A stretch of DNA of 64,000 bases from Leisingera thetidis (GTDB lineage Bacteria; Pseudomonadota; Alphaproteobacteria; Rhodobacterales; Rhodobacteraceae). The translations under genes and the position numbers were made by a program. Positions 25,117 through 35,207 of the stretch are shown piece after piece; position 1 is the stretch's first letter, and each line of letters begins with the position of its first letter. The notes under the pieces are model-generated. The model was not told where the DNA came from. It did not search any database and was given only the letters and a program-made list of their open reading frames with translations. The stretch is from NCBI RefSeq assembly GCF_025857195.1, contig NZ_CP109787.1, forward strand, positions 1,243,501 to 1,307,500, written 5' to 3'.

Positions 25117-26820
25117 TTACTTGATGCGGTACCAGTCGGCGGCGTTCCACAGCTCGCTGTCCCAGACGTTCAGGTCGACGCCGCCCAGGGTGTTGGAATG
25201 TGCCGACAGGCGGCCGCGGTGCACCAGCGGGATCATGCCGCCGTTTTCCACCATGATGTCATTCAGGCGGCGGCCGATTTCGGCGCGGGCCTCCAGACCG
25301 GCGGTCTTGGTCAGCTCGGCGTGCAGCTGGTCGAACTCCTCGTTGCAGAAGCGCGAGATGTTCTCGCCCTGCCACTGGGATTCGGGCTTGGGCGCCTTGT
25401 CGCACAAGCCGTTGGCCAGATAAGCCTGCGGGTCGGTGCCGTCAAAGTTGTTGGCGTACATTTCCACGTCGGCATAGAACTTCTGGAAGGTGTCGGGCGA
25501 GCCCGGGTCGCCGCCGAAGAACACCGAAGCATTGACGTTGCGCAGTTCGGATTCGATGCCGATCTGGCCCCACCACTCCTTGATCAGCGCCTGGAAGTCC
25601 TGGCGCACGGCGTTGGTCGAGGTCTGGTACAGGATCTTCATCGGCTTGCCGTCCGGGGTTTCCCGCACGCCGTCGCCATTGGTGTCCTTGTAGCCGGCTT
25701 CCTCCAGCATCGCCTTGGCGCCTTCGATGTCCTGGACGGAGCAGTCAAAGGTGTCCGAGGCAAAGGCGGCAGGCGCAGGCACCCAGTTGCAGCCGACCTT
25801 GCCGGCCTTGCCATAGCCGATTTCCACCAGCAGCGGCCGGTCGATGGCCATCGACATTGCCTTGTAGACCGCCGGGTCCTTCAGGAACGGATGCGGATGC
25901 TTGGCGGTGGAGCGTTCGCCTTCGGGCAGGCTGGGCGACGGGTCGGTCTGGTTCAGCATGACGCGTTCGACCAGCGAGCCGAAGCCGGCCACCGGCTTGC
26001 CCTTGCCGCCTGCTTCCATCTGGGCGATCACTTCCGGCGCCAGCTGCAGGTTCCAGGCATAATCGAATTCGCCGGTTTCCATCACCGCGCGGCCCGCAGC
26101 GGTGGCATCGCCGCCGCCCTTGAACAGCACCTTGGCAAAGGCAGGCTTGGCCGGATCGCGGTAATTGGGGTTCGCCGACATGGTGATCACGTCGTTCGGC
26201 TTGAATTCATCGACCACAAAGGGGCCGGTGCCGATCGGGCCAAAGTTGGCCTCGGTGCATTCCGGCGCCCGCGCGCCCATGCAGTTCTCGAACTGCGCCT
26301 TCTGCAGGATCGGGCTTTCGCCGCCGGAGAACGGGCCATAGGGGAAGGGGGTCGGCTTGTCGAAATTGACCTTGACGGTCATGTCGTCCAGCAGCTCGAC
26401 CGAGGTGACGCCTTCGAATTTGGTCAGCTGCGCACAGCCGCCCTCGGGATGCATGCAGTAGTCGGCGGTGAATTTCACGTCGTGGGCGGTAAAGTCCGTC
26501 CCGTCGGACCATTTGATGCCCGGTGCGACCTTCCAGGTGATCGAGGTCAGGTCTTCGCTGACGCCGCCGTTTTCCACGGTCGGGATCTCGGCCGCCAGAT
26601 AGGGCACCATGTTGCCGTCGGGGTCATAGCGGGCCAGCGGCTCGATCACCAGCGAGGCGGCCTGGATGTCCTTGGTGCCGCCGGACAGGAACGGGTTCAG
26701 GATCGACGGCGCCTGCCAGTAGATGATGTTGACCTGGCCGTCAGACCCGCGCTCGGCAAAGGCCGCCGGCGCCAGGGCAGCCGTGGCAACGGCCCCCATC
26801 AATAGGGATTTGAGTTTCAT
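25117..26820 (-). CDS. oppA: Peptide-binding periplasmic protein (SBP family 5)
   Basis: This 567-residue solute-binding protein has a clear signal peptide (MKLKSLLMGAVATAALAPAA, cleavage after AFA). Mature blocks such as PSILNPFLSGGTKDIQAASLVIEPLARYDPDGNMVPYLA and ITWKVAPGIKWSDGTDFTAHDVKFTADYC are those of peptide/nickel-binding family 5. It delivers its ligand to OppBC. Ligand identity cannot be read from sequence; the M20 hydrolases downstream of the ATPase suggest peptides or N-acylated amino acids. The ATG at 26820 follows AAGGAGAG; a frame extending to 27048 would bury the signal peptide. Two hairpins lie in its leader. Confidence 0.93.
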   Translation of the reverse strand: MKLKSLLMGAVATAALAPAAFAERGSDGQVNIIYWQAPSILNPFLSGGTKDIQAASLVIEPLARYDPDGNMVPYLAAEIPTVENGGVSEDLTSITWKVAPGIKWSDGTDFTAHDVKFTADYCMHPEGGCAQLTKFEGVTSVELLDDMTVKVNFDKPTPFPYGPFSGGESPILQKAQFENCMGARAPECTEANFGPIGTGPFVVDEFKPNDVITMSANPNYRDPAKPAFAKVLFKGGGDATAAGRAVMETGEFDYAWNLQLAPEVIAQMEAGGKGKPVAGFGSLVERVMLNQTDPSPSLPEGERSTAKHPHPFLKDPAVYKAMSMAIDRPLLVEIGYGKAGKVGCNWVPAPAAFASDTFDCSVQDIEGAKAMLEEAGYKDTNGDGVRETPDGKPMKILYQTSTNAVRQDFQALIKEWWGQIGIESELRNVNASVFFGGDPGSPDTFQKFYADVEMYANNFDGTDPQAYLANGLCDKAPKPESQWQGENISRFCNEEFDQLHAELTKTAGLEARAEIGRRLNDIMVENGGMIPLVHRGRLSAHSNTLGGVDLNVWDSELWNAADWYRIK

Positions 26821-27164
26821 CGCACTCTCCTTGTCGGACACGTTTTGTGTCTTTTTTTCCGGCCGGGCCGGTTCGGGCCCGGAGATTTGCCGCATCGCTG
26901 CGGAAGTGTGGCCATTGCACCTGCAGGCAGAGCAAAAGCGCAGACATCGAGCACTCAATAACATGTGTCCGGACGCACCGGCGCGTGACGCCCTGCAGGC
27001 AACCACAGGGGTATCGAAGACCACTTCCCGGAAAATTGCAAATTCCAATTTCGAACACCCTATGCATTATTTGCATGAGCATTTTTGTGCAAAGTAGAGT
27101 TTACTCCGGAAGCTGAAGCCGCCTTCTGTGGCGGATAAGGTGATTGACAGATAGGGGACCCATC
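26821..27164. promoter_or_regulatory. Divergent control region between oppA and oppDF
   Basis: These 344 bases hold no credible gene; the frames here are extensions or shadows. They contain the oppA leader hairpins (26837-26882), an AT-rich stretch with two inverted repeats, AAATTG-N7-CAATTT (27033-27051) and ATGCA-TTATT-TGCAT (27062-27076), and a small hairpin CCGCC / GGCGG (27119-27134) before the oppDF ribosome site AGGGGA. The AT-rich repeats are the likeliest regulator or promoter sites for the rightward operon. Confidence 0.5.
26837..26882 (-). promoter_or_regulatory. Two hairpins in the oppA 5-prime leader
   Basis: On the oppA mRNA, CCGGGCC / GGCCCGG (26863-26882, 6-base loop) is followed by seven A bases and then GACAC / GTGTC (26837-26851, 5-base loop), ending 16 bases before the AUG. 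On the opposite strand the smaller hairpin is followed by T7, so it could also stop antisense transcription running toward oppDF. Confidence 0.45.
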
Positions 27165-28985
<1,821 letters not shown>

Positions 28986-28987
28986 TC

Positions 28988-30154
28988 ATGGCCACGAAAC
29001 TGACGCCGCTGGAGATCATGCAAAAGCTGGTCTCCTTCCCGACGGTGAGCCGGGACACCAACCTGCCGCTGGTGGACTGGGTGCAGGAGTATTTGTCCGC
29101 CCACGGCATCGAAAGCCACCGGTGGGTGGACCCGGACCAGCCGCACAAGGCCGCCGTTTTTGCCCATGCGGGACCGGTGGAAGAGGGCGCTGTGGTGCTC
29201 TCGGGCCATACCGATGTGGTGCCGGTGGACGGCCAGCCGTGGGACACGGATCCCTTCACCGTGGTCGAGAAGGACGGCAAATATTTCGGCCGCGGCACCT
29301 GCGACATGAAAGGCTATGATGCGCTGGCCATCTGGGCGCTGGTCGAGGGTCACAGCCAGGGCGTCAAACGCCCGCTGCAGCTGGCGCTCAGCTTCGACGA
29401 GGAAATTGGCTGCACCGGCGCGCCGCCGATGATCGAAGCGATGCAGCCCCTGCTGCCCAAAGGCTCGGCGGTGATCGTCGGTGAGCCGTCGATGATGAAG
29501 GCGGTGACCGGCCACAAGGGCGGCACCGGCTATGCCACCCATCTGGTGGGGTTCGAGGTCCACTCGTCGCTGATGCACACCGGCGTCAGCGCCATCATGC
29601 AGGGCGCCCGGCTGATAGACTGGGCGAACCAGATGAATACGGAAAACATGGCCAGGGAACCGGGTGAGGTGCAGGCCATGTTCACGCCGCCCTGGACCAC
29701 CTGCCATGTCGGCATGATCGAGGGCGGCACCGCCCACAACATCACCGCCAAGGACTGCCGCTTCATGATGGATTTCCGGGTGGTGCCGGGCGAAAACCCC
29801 GCCGACTGGGAGGCGGCCTATTTGGCCAAGGTCCGCGAGGTGGAGGCAGAGATGCAGGCCATCCACCTGGACGCCCGCATCGACGTCTCCAAGCATTTCG
29901 ACGTCCCCGGCCTGGTGCCGGAACAGGACGGCGAAGCCGAGGCGCTGGTGCGGCTGCTGACCGGTGACAACGGCTCCCACGTGGTCAGCTACGGCACCGA
30001 GGCGGGCCAGTTCCAGCAGGCAGGCTATTCCGCGGTGATCTGCGGTCCCGGCGACATCGCCCAGGCACATCAGCCGAATGAGTATATTACCGTGGCGCAG
30101 TTCAACGCGGGCCACGCCTTCATGCGCGGGCTGGTGGAAAAGCTGCGGGCGTAA
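28988..30154 (+). CDS. argE: ArgE-type N-acetylornithine deacetylase (M20 family)
   Basis: This 388-residue M20 metallohydrolase removes an acyl group from an N-acyl amino acid. The metal-binding blocks VVLSGHTDVVPVDGQPWDTDPF (His) and YFGRGTCDMKGYDALAIWAL (bridging Asp) and the catalytic-Glu segment ALSFDEEIGCTGAPPMIEAM match acetylornithine deacetylase. SYGTEAGQFQQAGYSAVICGPG near the C-terminus is also ArgE-like. Its place two bases after the peptide-transporter ATPase and before two amidohydrolases suggests it acts on imported compounds rather than mainly in arginine synthesis; this is inference. A weak terminator (30157-30176) follows. Confidence 0.88.
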   Translation: MATKLTPLEIMQKLVSFPTVSRDTNLPLVDWVQEYLSAHGIESHRWVDPDQPHKAAVFAHAGPVEEGAVVLSGHTDVVPVDGQPWDTDPFTVVEKDGKYFGRGTCDMKGYDALAIWALVEGHSQGVKRPLQLALSFDEEIGCTGAPPMIEAMQPLLPKGSAVIVGEPSMMKAVTGHKGGTGYATHLVGFEVHSSLMHTGVSAIMQGARLIDWANQMNTENMAREPGEVQAMFTPPWTTCHVGMIEGGTAHNITAKDCRFMMDFRVVPGENPADWEAAYLAKVREVEAEMQAIHLDARIDVSKHFDVPGLVPEQDGEAEALVRLLTGDNGSHVVSYGTEAGQFQQAGYSAVICGPGDIAQAHQPNEYITVAQFNAGHAFMRGLVEKLRA

Positions 30155-30156
30155 AA

Positions 30157-30180
30157 CCCGGCACCTTGAAACCGGGCCTT
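30157..30180 (+). terminator. Weak terminator after argE
   Basis: CCCGG and CCGGG form a 5-bp stem with a 10-base loop, followed by CCTTTCG. It is weak, so some readthrough to the amidohydrolase genes is likely. Confidence 0.35.
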
Positions 30181-30199
30181 TCGTGCTCAGATTGATGCC

Positions 30200-30230
30200 T
30201 AGGGGGTGTACGGGCGGTACATAGGGGGTG
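30200..30230 (+). repeat. TAGGGGGTG direct repeat with GTAC symmetry
   Basis: TAGGGGGTG occurs at 30200-30208 and 30222-30230, two helical turns apart, with GTAC-GGGCG-GTAC between them. It lies about 125 bases before the first M20 gene and may be an activator site or chance. Confidence 0.3.
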
Positions 30231-30355
30231 CTCGCCTCGTGCATCCGGCCTGGCGTGTTCCGCGGCGTCCTGACGGCTACCGGATACTTGCGAAGCTAAG
30301 TTTTTTCGCGGACAGTCTGCCGCAACGGAACCTGAAACAAAAAGGGGAGGGGAAT

Positions 30356-31522
30356 ATGCCGGCCAAGAACCGCTTTGCCGAGATGCACCAGGAGATCACG
30401 GCCTGGCGCCATCACCTGCATGAGAACCCCGAACTGATGTACGAGGTGCACGAAACCGCCGCCTTTGTGGTGGAGCGGCTGAAGGAATTCGGCATCACCG
30501 ATATCACCGCCGGCGTCGGCCGGACCGGCGTGGTGGCGGTGATCGAGGGCAGGACCAACACCTCCGGTCGCGCCATCGGGCTGCGTGCCGACATGGACGC
30601 GCTGCCGATCCCCGAGGCCTCGGGTGTGGGCTATGCCTCCAAGACGCCCGGCGTGATGCATGCCTGCGGCCATGACGGCCATACCTCGATCCTGCTGGGC
30701 GCTGCCAAGTACCTTGCAGAGACACGCAATTTCGACGGCAAGGCGGTTCTGATCTTCCAGCCGGCCGAAGAGGGCGGGGGCGGCGGCAAGGCGATGTGCG
30801 ACGACGGTCTGATGGACCGCTGGGGCATCCAGGAGGTCTATGGCCTGCACAACATGCCGGGCCTGCCGGTGGGCGAATTCGCCATCCGTCCGGGGCCGCT
30901 GATGGCCTCGTCGGATGAGTTCAACATCACCGTGACCGGCAAGGGCGGCCATGCCGCTGCGCCGCATGACGCGGTCGACACCACGCTGGTGGCCTCGCAG
31001 ATCGTGGTCTCGCTGCATTCCATCGTGTCGCGCAATGTGGACCCGGTGAAACGGGTGGTGCTGACCGTCGGCACGTTTGAGACCGACAGCACGGCGTCGA
31101 ATGTGATTGCCCATACCGCCAGGCTGCAGGGCACCGTGCGCACCCTGGACCCCGAATACCGCACCCAGGCCGAAACCTGGGTGCGCCGGGTGGCCGAAAG
31201 CACGGCAGCGGCGTTTGGCGCCACGGCCGAAGTCGAATGGGTCCCGGGCTATCCCGTGACAATCAATGACGAAAACGGCACCGCCCATGCGGTGGAGGCC
31301 GCGCAGGCGGTGGCGGCCAAGGTCAACGCCGACACCCCGCCGATCATGCCGTCCGAGGACTTTTCCTACATGCTGGAGCAGCGCCCCGGCGCCTATATCT
31401 TCCTCGGCAACGGCGACACGCAGATGTGCCACCACCCGGCCTATGTCTTTGACGACGAGGCGATTCCGCTGGGATGCAGCTGGTTTGCCGAGCTGGTGGA
31501 ACGAAGAATGCCCGCGGCCTGA
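30356..31522 (+). CDS. M20 amidohydrolase (hippurate hydrolase type), first tandem copy
   Basis: This 388-residue metallohydrolase of the hippurate/N-acyl-amino-acid amidohydrolase group has IGLRADMDALPI, the metal motif HACGHDGHTSILLGAA (near residue 100), the catalytic-Glu motif FQPAEEGGGGGKAM, HNMPGLPVG, and the C-terminal metal His in MCHHPAYVFDDEAIP. It starts MPAKNRFAEMHQEITAWR; the ATG at 30356 follows GGGGAGGGG. A longer frame from 30206 is not supported. It is highly similar over its whole length to the next gene, so the pair arose by tandem duplication. Likely substrates are N-acyl or peptide-linked amino acids brought in by the adjacent transporter. Confidence 0.92.
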   Translation: MPAKNRFAEMHQEITAWRHHLHENPELMYEVHETAAFVVERLKEFGITDITAGVGRTGVVAVIEGRTNTSGRAIGLRADMDALPIPEASGVGYASKTPGVMHACGHDGHTSILLGAAKYLAETRNFDGKAVLIFQPAEEGGGGGKAMCDDGLMDRWGIQEVYGLHNMPGLPVGEFAIRPGPLMASSDEFNITVTGKGGHAAAPHDAVDTTLVASQIVVSLHSIVSRNVDPVKRVVLTVGTFETDSTASNVIAHTARLQGTVRTLDPEYRTQAETWVRRVAESTAAAFGATAEVEWVPGYPVTINDENGTAHAVEAAQAVAAKVNADTPPIMPSEDFSYMLEQRPGAYIFLGNGDTQMCHHPAYVFDDEAIPLGCSWFAELVERRMPAA

Positions 31523-31556
31523 GGCTGCGGGGGAAAGACAACCAAAGGAGTGAGAA

Positions 31557-32720
31557 ATGCCGGTCAAGAACCGCTTTGCCGAACTGCAGGATGAAATCAC
31601 CGCCTGGCGCCGTGACATCCATGAAAACCCCGAAATCCTGTTTGAAACCCACCGCACCAGCGCACTGGTGGCGGAGAAACTGCAGGAATTCGGCTGCGAC
31701 GAGGTGGTGACCGGCATCGGCCGCACCGGCGTGGTCGGCGTCATCAAGGGCAAGGCGGACACCTCCGGCAAGGTAATCGGCCTGCGCGCCGACATGGACG
31801 CGCTGCCGATCCATGAGCAGACCGGGCTCGACTATGCCTCCAAGACCCCCGGCGCGATGCATGCCTGCGGCCATGACGGCCACACCGCGATGCTGCTGGG
31901 CGCGGCCAAGTACCTGGCGGAGACCCGCAATTTCGACGGCACGGTGGTGGTGATCTTCCAGCCCGCCGAAGAGGGCGGCGGCGGCGCCAAGGTGATGTGC
32001 GACGACGGGCTGATGGACCGCTGGGGCGTGCAGGAAGTTTACGGCCTGCACAACTGGCCGGGCCAGCCGCTGGGCACCTTTGCGATCCGTCCGGGATCGT
32101 TCTTTGCCGCAACCGACCAGTTCGACATCACCTTCGAGGGCCGGGGCGGCCATGCTGCCAAGCCGCATGAGACCGTCGATACCACCGTGCTGGCCGCGCA
32201 GGCAGTGCTGGCGCTGCAGACCATCGCTTCGCGCAATGCCGACCCGGTGCATCAGATCGTGGTCTCGGTGACCTCGTTCGAGACGTCGTCGAAAGCGTTC
32301 AACGTGATCCCGCAGAAGGTGCAGATCAAGGGCACCGTGCGCACCATGTCCAAGGAGATGCGCGACCTGGCCGAGAAGCGGATCAACGAGGTCTGCACCG
32401 GCATCGCGGCGACCTTTGGCGGCACTGCCGATGTCACCTATCACCGCGGCTATCCGGTGATGGTGAACCACGAGGCGCAGACCGAGTTTGCCGCCAAGGT
32501 CGCGTCCAGCGTCTCCGGCGCCTGCGCGGATGCACCGCTGGTGATGGGCGGCGAGGATTTTGCCTTCATGCTGGAAGAGCGCCCCGGCGCCTATATTCTG
32601 ATGGGCAATGGCGACACCGCGATGGTGCATCACCCGGAGTACAACTTCAACGACGATGCCATTCCGGCGGGCTGCAGCTGGTGGGCGGAGATCGTCGAGC
32701 AGCGGATGCCCGCGGCTTGA
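31557..32720 (+). CDS. M20 amidohydrolase (hippurate hydrolase type), second tandem copy
   Basis: This 387-residue paralogue of the preceding gene starts MPVKNRFAELQDEITAWRRD. The same metal and catalytic motifs are intact: HACGHDGHTAMLLGAA, FQPAEEGGGGAKVM, HNWPGQPLG and VHHPEYNFNDDAIPAG. Differences cluster in surface stretches and around HNWPGQ versus HNMPGL and MVNHEAQTEF versus TINDENGTAH, which could alter substrate choice. The ATG follows AAAGGAG at seven-base spacing, 34 bases after the first copy. A strong terminator and copy B of the dispersed repeat follow. Confidence 0.92.
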   Translation: MPVKNRFAELQDEITAWRRDIHENPEILFETHRTSALVAEKLQEFGCDEVVTGIGRTGVVGVIKGKADTSGKVIGLRADMDALPIHEQTGLDYASKTPGAMHACGHDGHTAMLLGAAKYLAETRNFDGTVVVIFQPAEEGGGGAKVMCDDGLMDRWGVQEVYGLHNWPGQPLGTFAIRPGSFFAATDQFDITFEGRGGHAAKPHETVDTTVLAAQAVLALQTIASRNADPVHQIVVSVTSFETSSKAFNVIPQKVQIKGTVRTMSKEMRDLAEKRINEVCTGIAATFGGTADVTYHRGYPVMVNHEAQTEFAAKVASSVSGACADAPLVMGGEDFAFMLEERPGAYILMGNGDTAMVHHPEYNFNDDAIPAGCSWWAEIVEQRMPAA

Positions 32721-32730
32721 GCCTTGCAAG

Positions 32731-32757
32731 GGGGAGGGGGCTGTCTGCCCCCTCTTG
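32731..32757 (+). terminator. Terminator after the M20 pair (part of repeat copy B)
   Basis: GAGGGGGC and GCCCCCTC form a perfect 8-bp stem with a TGTCT loop, extended by G-T wobbles on the outer side, 13 bases after the stop. It lacks a full T-tract. Confidence 0.6.
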
Positions 32758-32804
32758 AGCCTGCGGCTCAATTCACCCCCGAGGATATTTTCAGCCAGAA
32801 GAAC
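32734..32804 (+). repeat. Composite intergenic repeat, copy B
   Basis: This copy reads: hairpin GGGGGC-TGTCT-GCCCCC, second hairpin GAGCCTGCGGCTC, then CCCCCGAGGATATTTTCA and GCCAGAAGAAC. It is the longest of the five copies and lies between the M20 pair and the convergent lpcC gene. Confidence 0.7.
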
Positions 32805-32833
32805 AGGGATCAGGGTGCGCTATGGCGCAGGGG

Positions 32834-33892
32834 TCAGTGCTCCAGCAGTTCGCGGTAGATGGTGACAAGCGTTTCCGCCTCTTTCTCCAGCGCAAAGTTG
32901 GTCATGGCGTGTTTCCGGGCGGCTTTTGACCACTCTGCCAGCCGGCCTTCGGTGGACAGCACGTCATTGATCGCCGCCACCATTTGCTCCGTCTCGCCCG
33001 GATCGATCAGCAGGCCGGTCTCCCCCGGCGCGATCAGCTCTTCAAAGGCGCCGACGCAGGTGGCGACGGCGGGCACGCCGCAGGACATCGCTTCGAGCGG
33101 GGTGAGGCCAAAGCCTTCCCAGCGCTGCGGCGCCACGTAGAGATCCAGCGCCTGATACCAGCGGGAGACCTCCCAGACCGGAACCTCGGGCGGGAACAGC
33201 AGCCGCTCGGACAGGCCCGCGGCCTCGACCCTGGCGCGCAGCTCCTTTTCGAACGCCACGTGTTTTTCGGTGGCACGGCCCATCACCAGGCCCACGGCCT
33301 TGGGGTGGGCTTTCAGCACTTCCAGCATGGCGCCGACAAAAACGTCGGTGCCTTTCTGTGCCCGGATACGGCCATAGCAGCCGATCAGGACGGCATCCTC
33401 CGGCAGACCCAGTTCACGCCGCAGCGCAGGTTTGTCCGCGGGCGGACAGAACTCTTCGGTATTGATCCCGTGATGCACCACCTGCACCGGCTTCTCCAGA
33501 TAGGCGGCACCCTTGGCCGAGGTGGCGATCACCCGGTCCATCTGCGAGATCAGCCACTTGGTGTAACCCGAATGATGCCGCTGGGAGGCGGAAGTGAACA
33601 GCAGTTTCAGCCGCTTGCCCAGAAGGTACTTGAGCGCCAGCCCGCCCAGCATCTCGACATTGCGCCGGGCGTGCCAGACCCGGGCGCCGGCCGGGCCGTT
33701 GCGGGGCATGAGCACCAGCTGGGGCACGGAGAGATGCGGCATGTCCCCGGGCAGGCCGCTGCCTGCGGTGGCAATCGCAATCTGCTTGCGCTGCAGCGGC
33801 ACCAGCCGCACGATGGTCGAGGTCACGCCGGACAGGCGGCGCTTGAAATTCGGCGCGATGACTTCGATTGTTTTGGCGTCCACCTGTGCCAT
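32834..33892 (-). CDS. lpcC: Glycosyltransferase family 4 (LPS core, LpcC-like)
   Basis: This 352-residue GT-B glycosyltransferase has the C-terminal donor-binding region IGCYGRIRAQKGTDVFVGAML and the EX7E-type motif in YVAPQRWEGFGLTPLEAMSCGVPAVAT. It resembles LpcC, which adds a mannose to the inner LPS core of rhizobia; position after waaA (Kdo transferase) supports an LPS-core role, but the exact sugar is not certain. Its ATG at 33892 shares one base with the waaA stop (TGATG), so it is coupled. A frame reaching 34027 merely overlaps waaA. Confidence 0.85.
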   Translation of the reverse strand: MAQVDAKTIEVIAPNFKRRLSGVTSTIVRLVPLQRKQIAIATAGSGLPGDMPHLSVPQLVLMPRNGPAGARVWHARRNVEMLGGLALKYLLGKRLKLLFTSASQRHHSGYTKWLISQMDRVIATSAKGAAYLEKPVQVVHHGINTEEFCPPADKPALRRELGLPEDAVLIGCYGRIRAQKGTDVFVGAMLEVLKAHPKAVGLVMGRATEKHVAFEKELRARVEAAGLSERLLFPPEVPVWEVSRWYQALDLYVAPQRWEGFGLTPLEAMSCGVPAVATCVGAFEELIAPGETGLLIDPGETEQMVAAINDVLSTEGRLAEWSKAARKHAMTNFALEKEAETLVTIYRELLEH

Positions 33893-35205
33893 CACGGCCT
33901 CCCTGCGGGCGGGGGCAGAAGCGCCAGCAGCGCTTCCACCGTTTGGTCCAGCTGATCGGATTGCCGGGAGATGAACTGCCCGGCGGCGTCGCGGGCTGCC
34001 TGAAAGCGCTCCGGCTGCTCCAGCCATCCGGCAACCTGTTCCGCCAGCTCTGCCGCCGAGCGCACCTCGGCCGCGGCGCCAAGGGCGGTCAGCTGGGCAT
34101 AGGTCTCGGCGAAATTGTAATGCCCGGTGCCGGTGATCACCGCAGCGCCGGCCTGCATCGGTTCAAACGGGTTGTGGCCGCCGATGTCATGCAGGGACCC
34201 GCCCAGGAACACCAGCGGGCAGAGCGCATACCAGATGCCCACCTCGCCCAGCGTGTCGGCGAGATAGACCTGGGTGCCCGCGCCCGGCAGAACCCCCATG
34301 CTGCGGCGGGCCAGGGTCAGCCCGGCCTGTTTGATCAGCGCCTCGACCCTGTCACCGCGTTCCGGATGGCGGGGGGCCAGCAGCAGGCACAGCTCGGGGT
34401 GCCGGCGCAGCAGCGCCTTATGCGCCTCCAGCACAGTCTCCTCTTCGCCGTCATGGGTGGAGGACGCGACCCACACCGGGCGGTCGGATACCGCGTTGCG
34501 GACCGCGGCCAGCGTCTCAGGGTCCACCGGCAGGGGATCCGACACCGCCTTGAGGTTGCTGCCGGGGCGGATGCGGCCGGGGGCGGCGCCCATTGCCTGC
34601 AGGTTCGCAGCCGTTTTCTGGTTCTGGGTCACCAGCAGGCCGAACTGATCCAGGATGTAGCGTGCCGTTTGCGGGCGTTTCTTCCAGCCCTTCACCGAGC
34701 GGTCCGACAGCCGCGCATTCAGCAGCACCAGCGGGCAGCCCGTTTTGCGGGCACGCACCAGCATCTGCGGCCACAGCTCGCTTTCCACGAACACCCCCAG
34801 ATCGGGGCGCCAGTGGGTCAGGAAGCGGTCCACCGCAGCAGCCGTATCCAGCGGCGGGAACTGGTGGCGGCAGCGCGGCGGCATCCGTTTGGCGATCAGC
34901 TCGGCCGAGGTCGGGGTGCCGGAGGTGATCAGGAACTCCGCATCCGGCGCCTGTTCTCCCATGCGCCTGATGAGTGTGAGCACCGACAGGCTCTCGCCGA
35001 CCGAGGCGGCATGGAACCAGATCAGCCGCCCGGCGGGACGCGGCAGGGAGGCATGGCCGCGGCGCTCGCGCACGCGCTCTTCCGGCAGGCCGTAGCCGCG
35101 CAGTTTGGCCGCCACCTTGCGCCAGGCGAACGGCGCAATCAGCGCGCTGGCGCCGCAATACAGGGAATAGAGCAGCGTCGGCCGCGCAGGCGTGTCCCCG
35201 GACAT
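33892..35205 (-). CDS. waaA: 3-deoxy-D-manno-octulosonic acid transferase
   Basis: This 437-residue membrane-associated enzyme transfers Kdo from CMP-Kdo to lipid A precursors, making the LPS inner core. The N-terminal hydrophobic anchor (LLYSLYCGASALIAPFAW) is followed by IWFHAASVGESLSVLTLI, whose Glu matches the catalytic base of WaaA. FLITSGTPTSAELIAKRMP, VFVESELWPQML and the C-terminal VFLGGSLHDIGGHNPFEPM complete the family pattern. It lies two bases after the moaA stop and is coupled to lpcC at its 3-prime end. Confidence 0.95.
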   Translation of the reverse strand: MSGDTPARPTLLYSLYCGASALIAPFAWRKVAAKLRGYGLPEERVRERRGHASLPRPAGRLIWFHAASVGESLSVLTLIRRMGEQAPDAEFLITSGTPTSAELIAKRMPPRCRHQFPPLDTAAAVDRFLTHWRPDLGVFVESELWPQMLVRARKTGCPLVLLNARLSDRSVKGWKKRPQTARYILDQFGLLVTQNQKTAANLQAMGAAPGRIRPGSNLKAVSDPLPVDPETLAAVRNAVSDRPVWVASSTHDGEEETVLEAHKALLRRHPELCLLLAPRHPERGDRVEALIKQAGLTLARRSMGVLPGAGTQVYLADTLGEVGIWYALCPLVFLGGSLHDIGGHNPFEPMQAGAAVITGTGHYNFAETYAQLTALGAAAEVRSAAELAEQVAGWLEQPERFQAARDAAGQFISRQSDQLDQTVEALLALLPPPAGRP

Positions 35206-35207
35206 GG

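Noticed and set aside
26723..27097. 124-codon plus-strand frame in the oppA/oppDF gap
   Set aside because: It begins within oppA on the opposite strand, has no ribosome site and covers the regulatory AT-rich region.
30200..30230. CRISPR-like or tandem repeat
   Set aside because: Only two 9-base copies are present, so no array.
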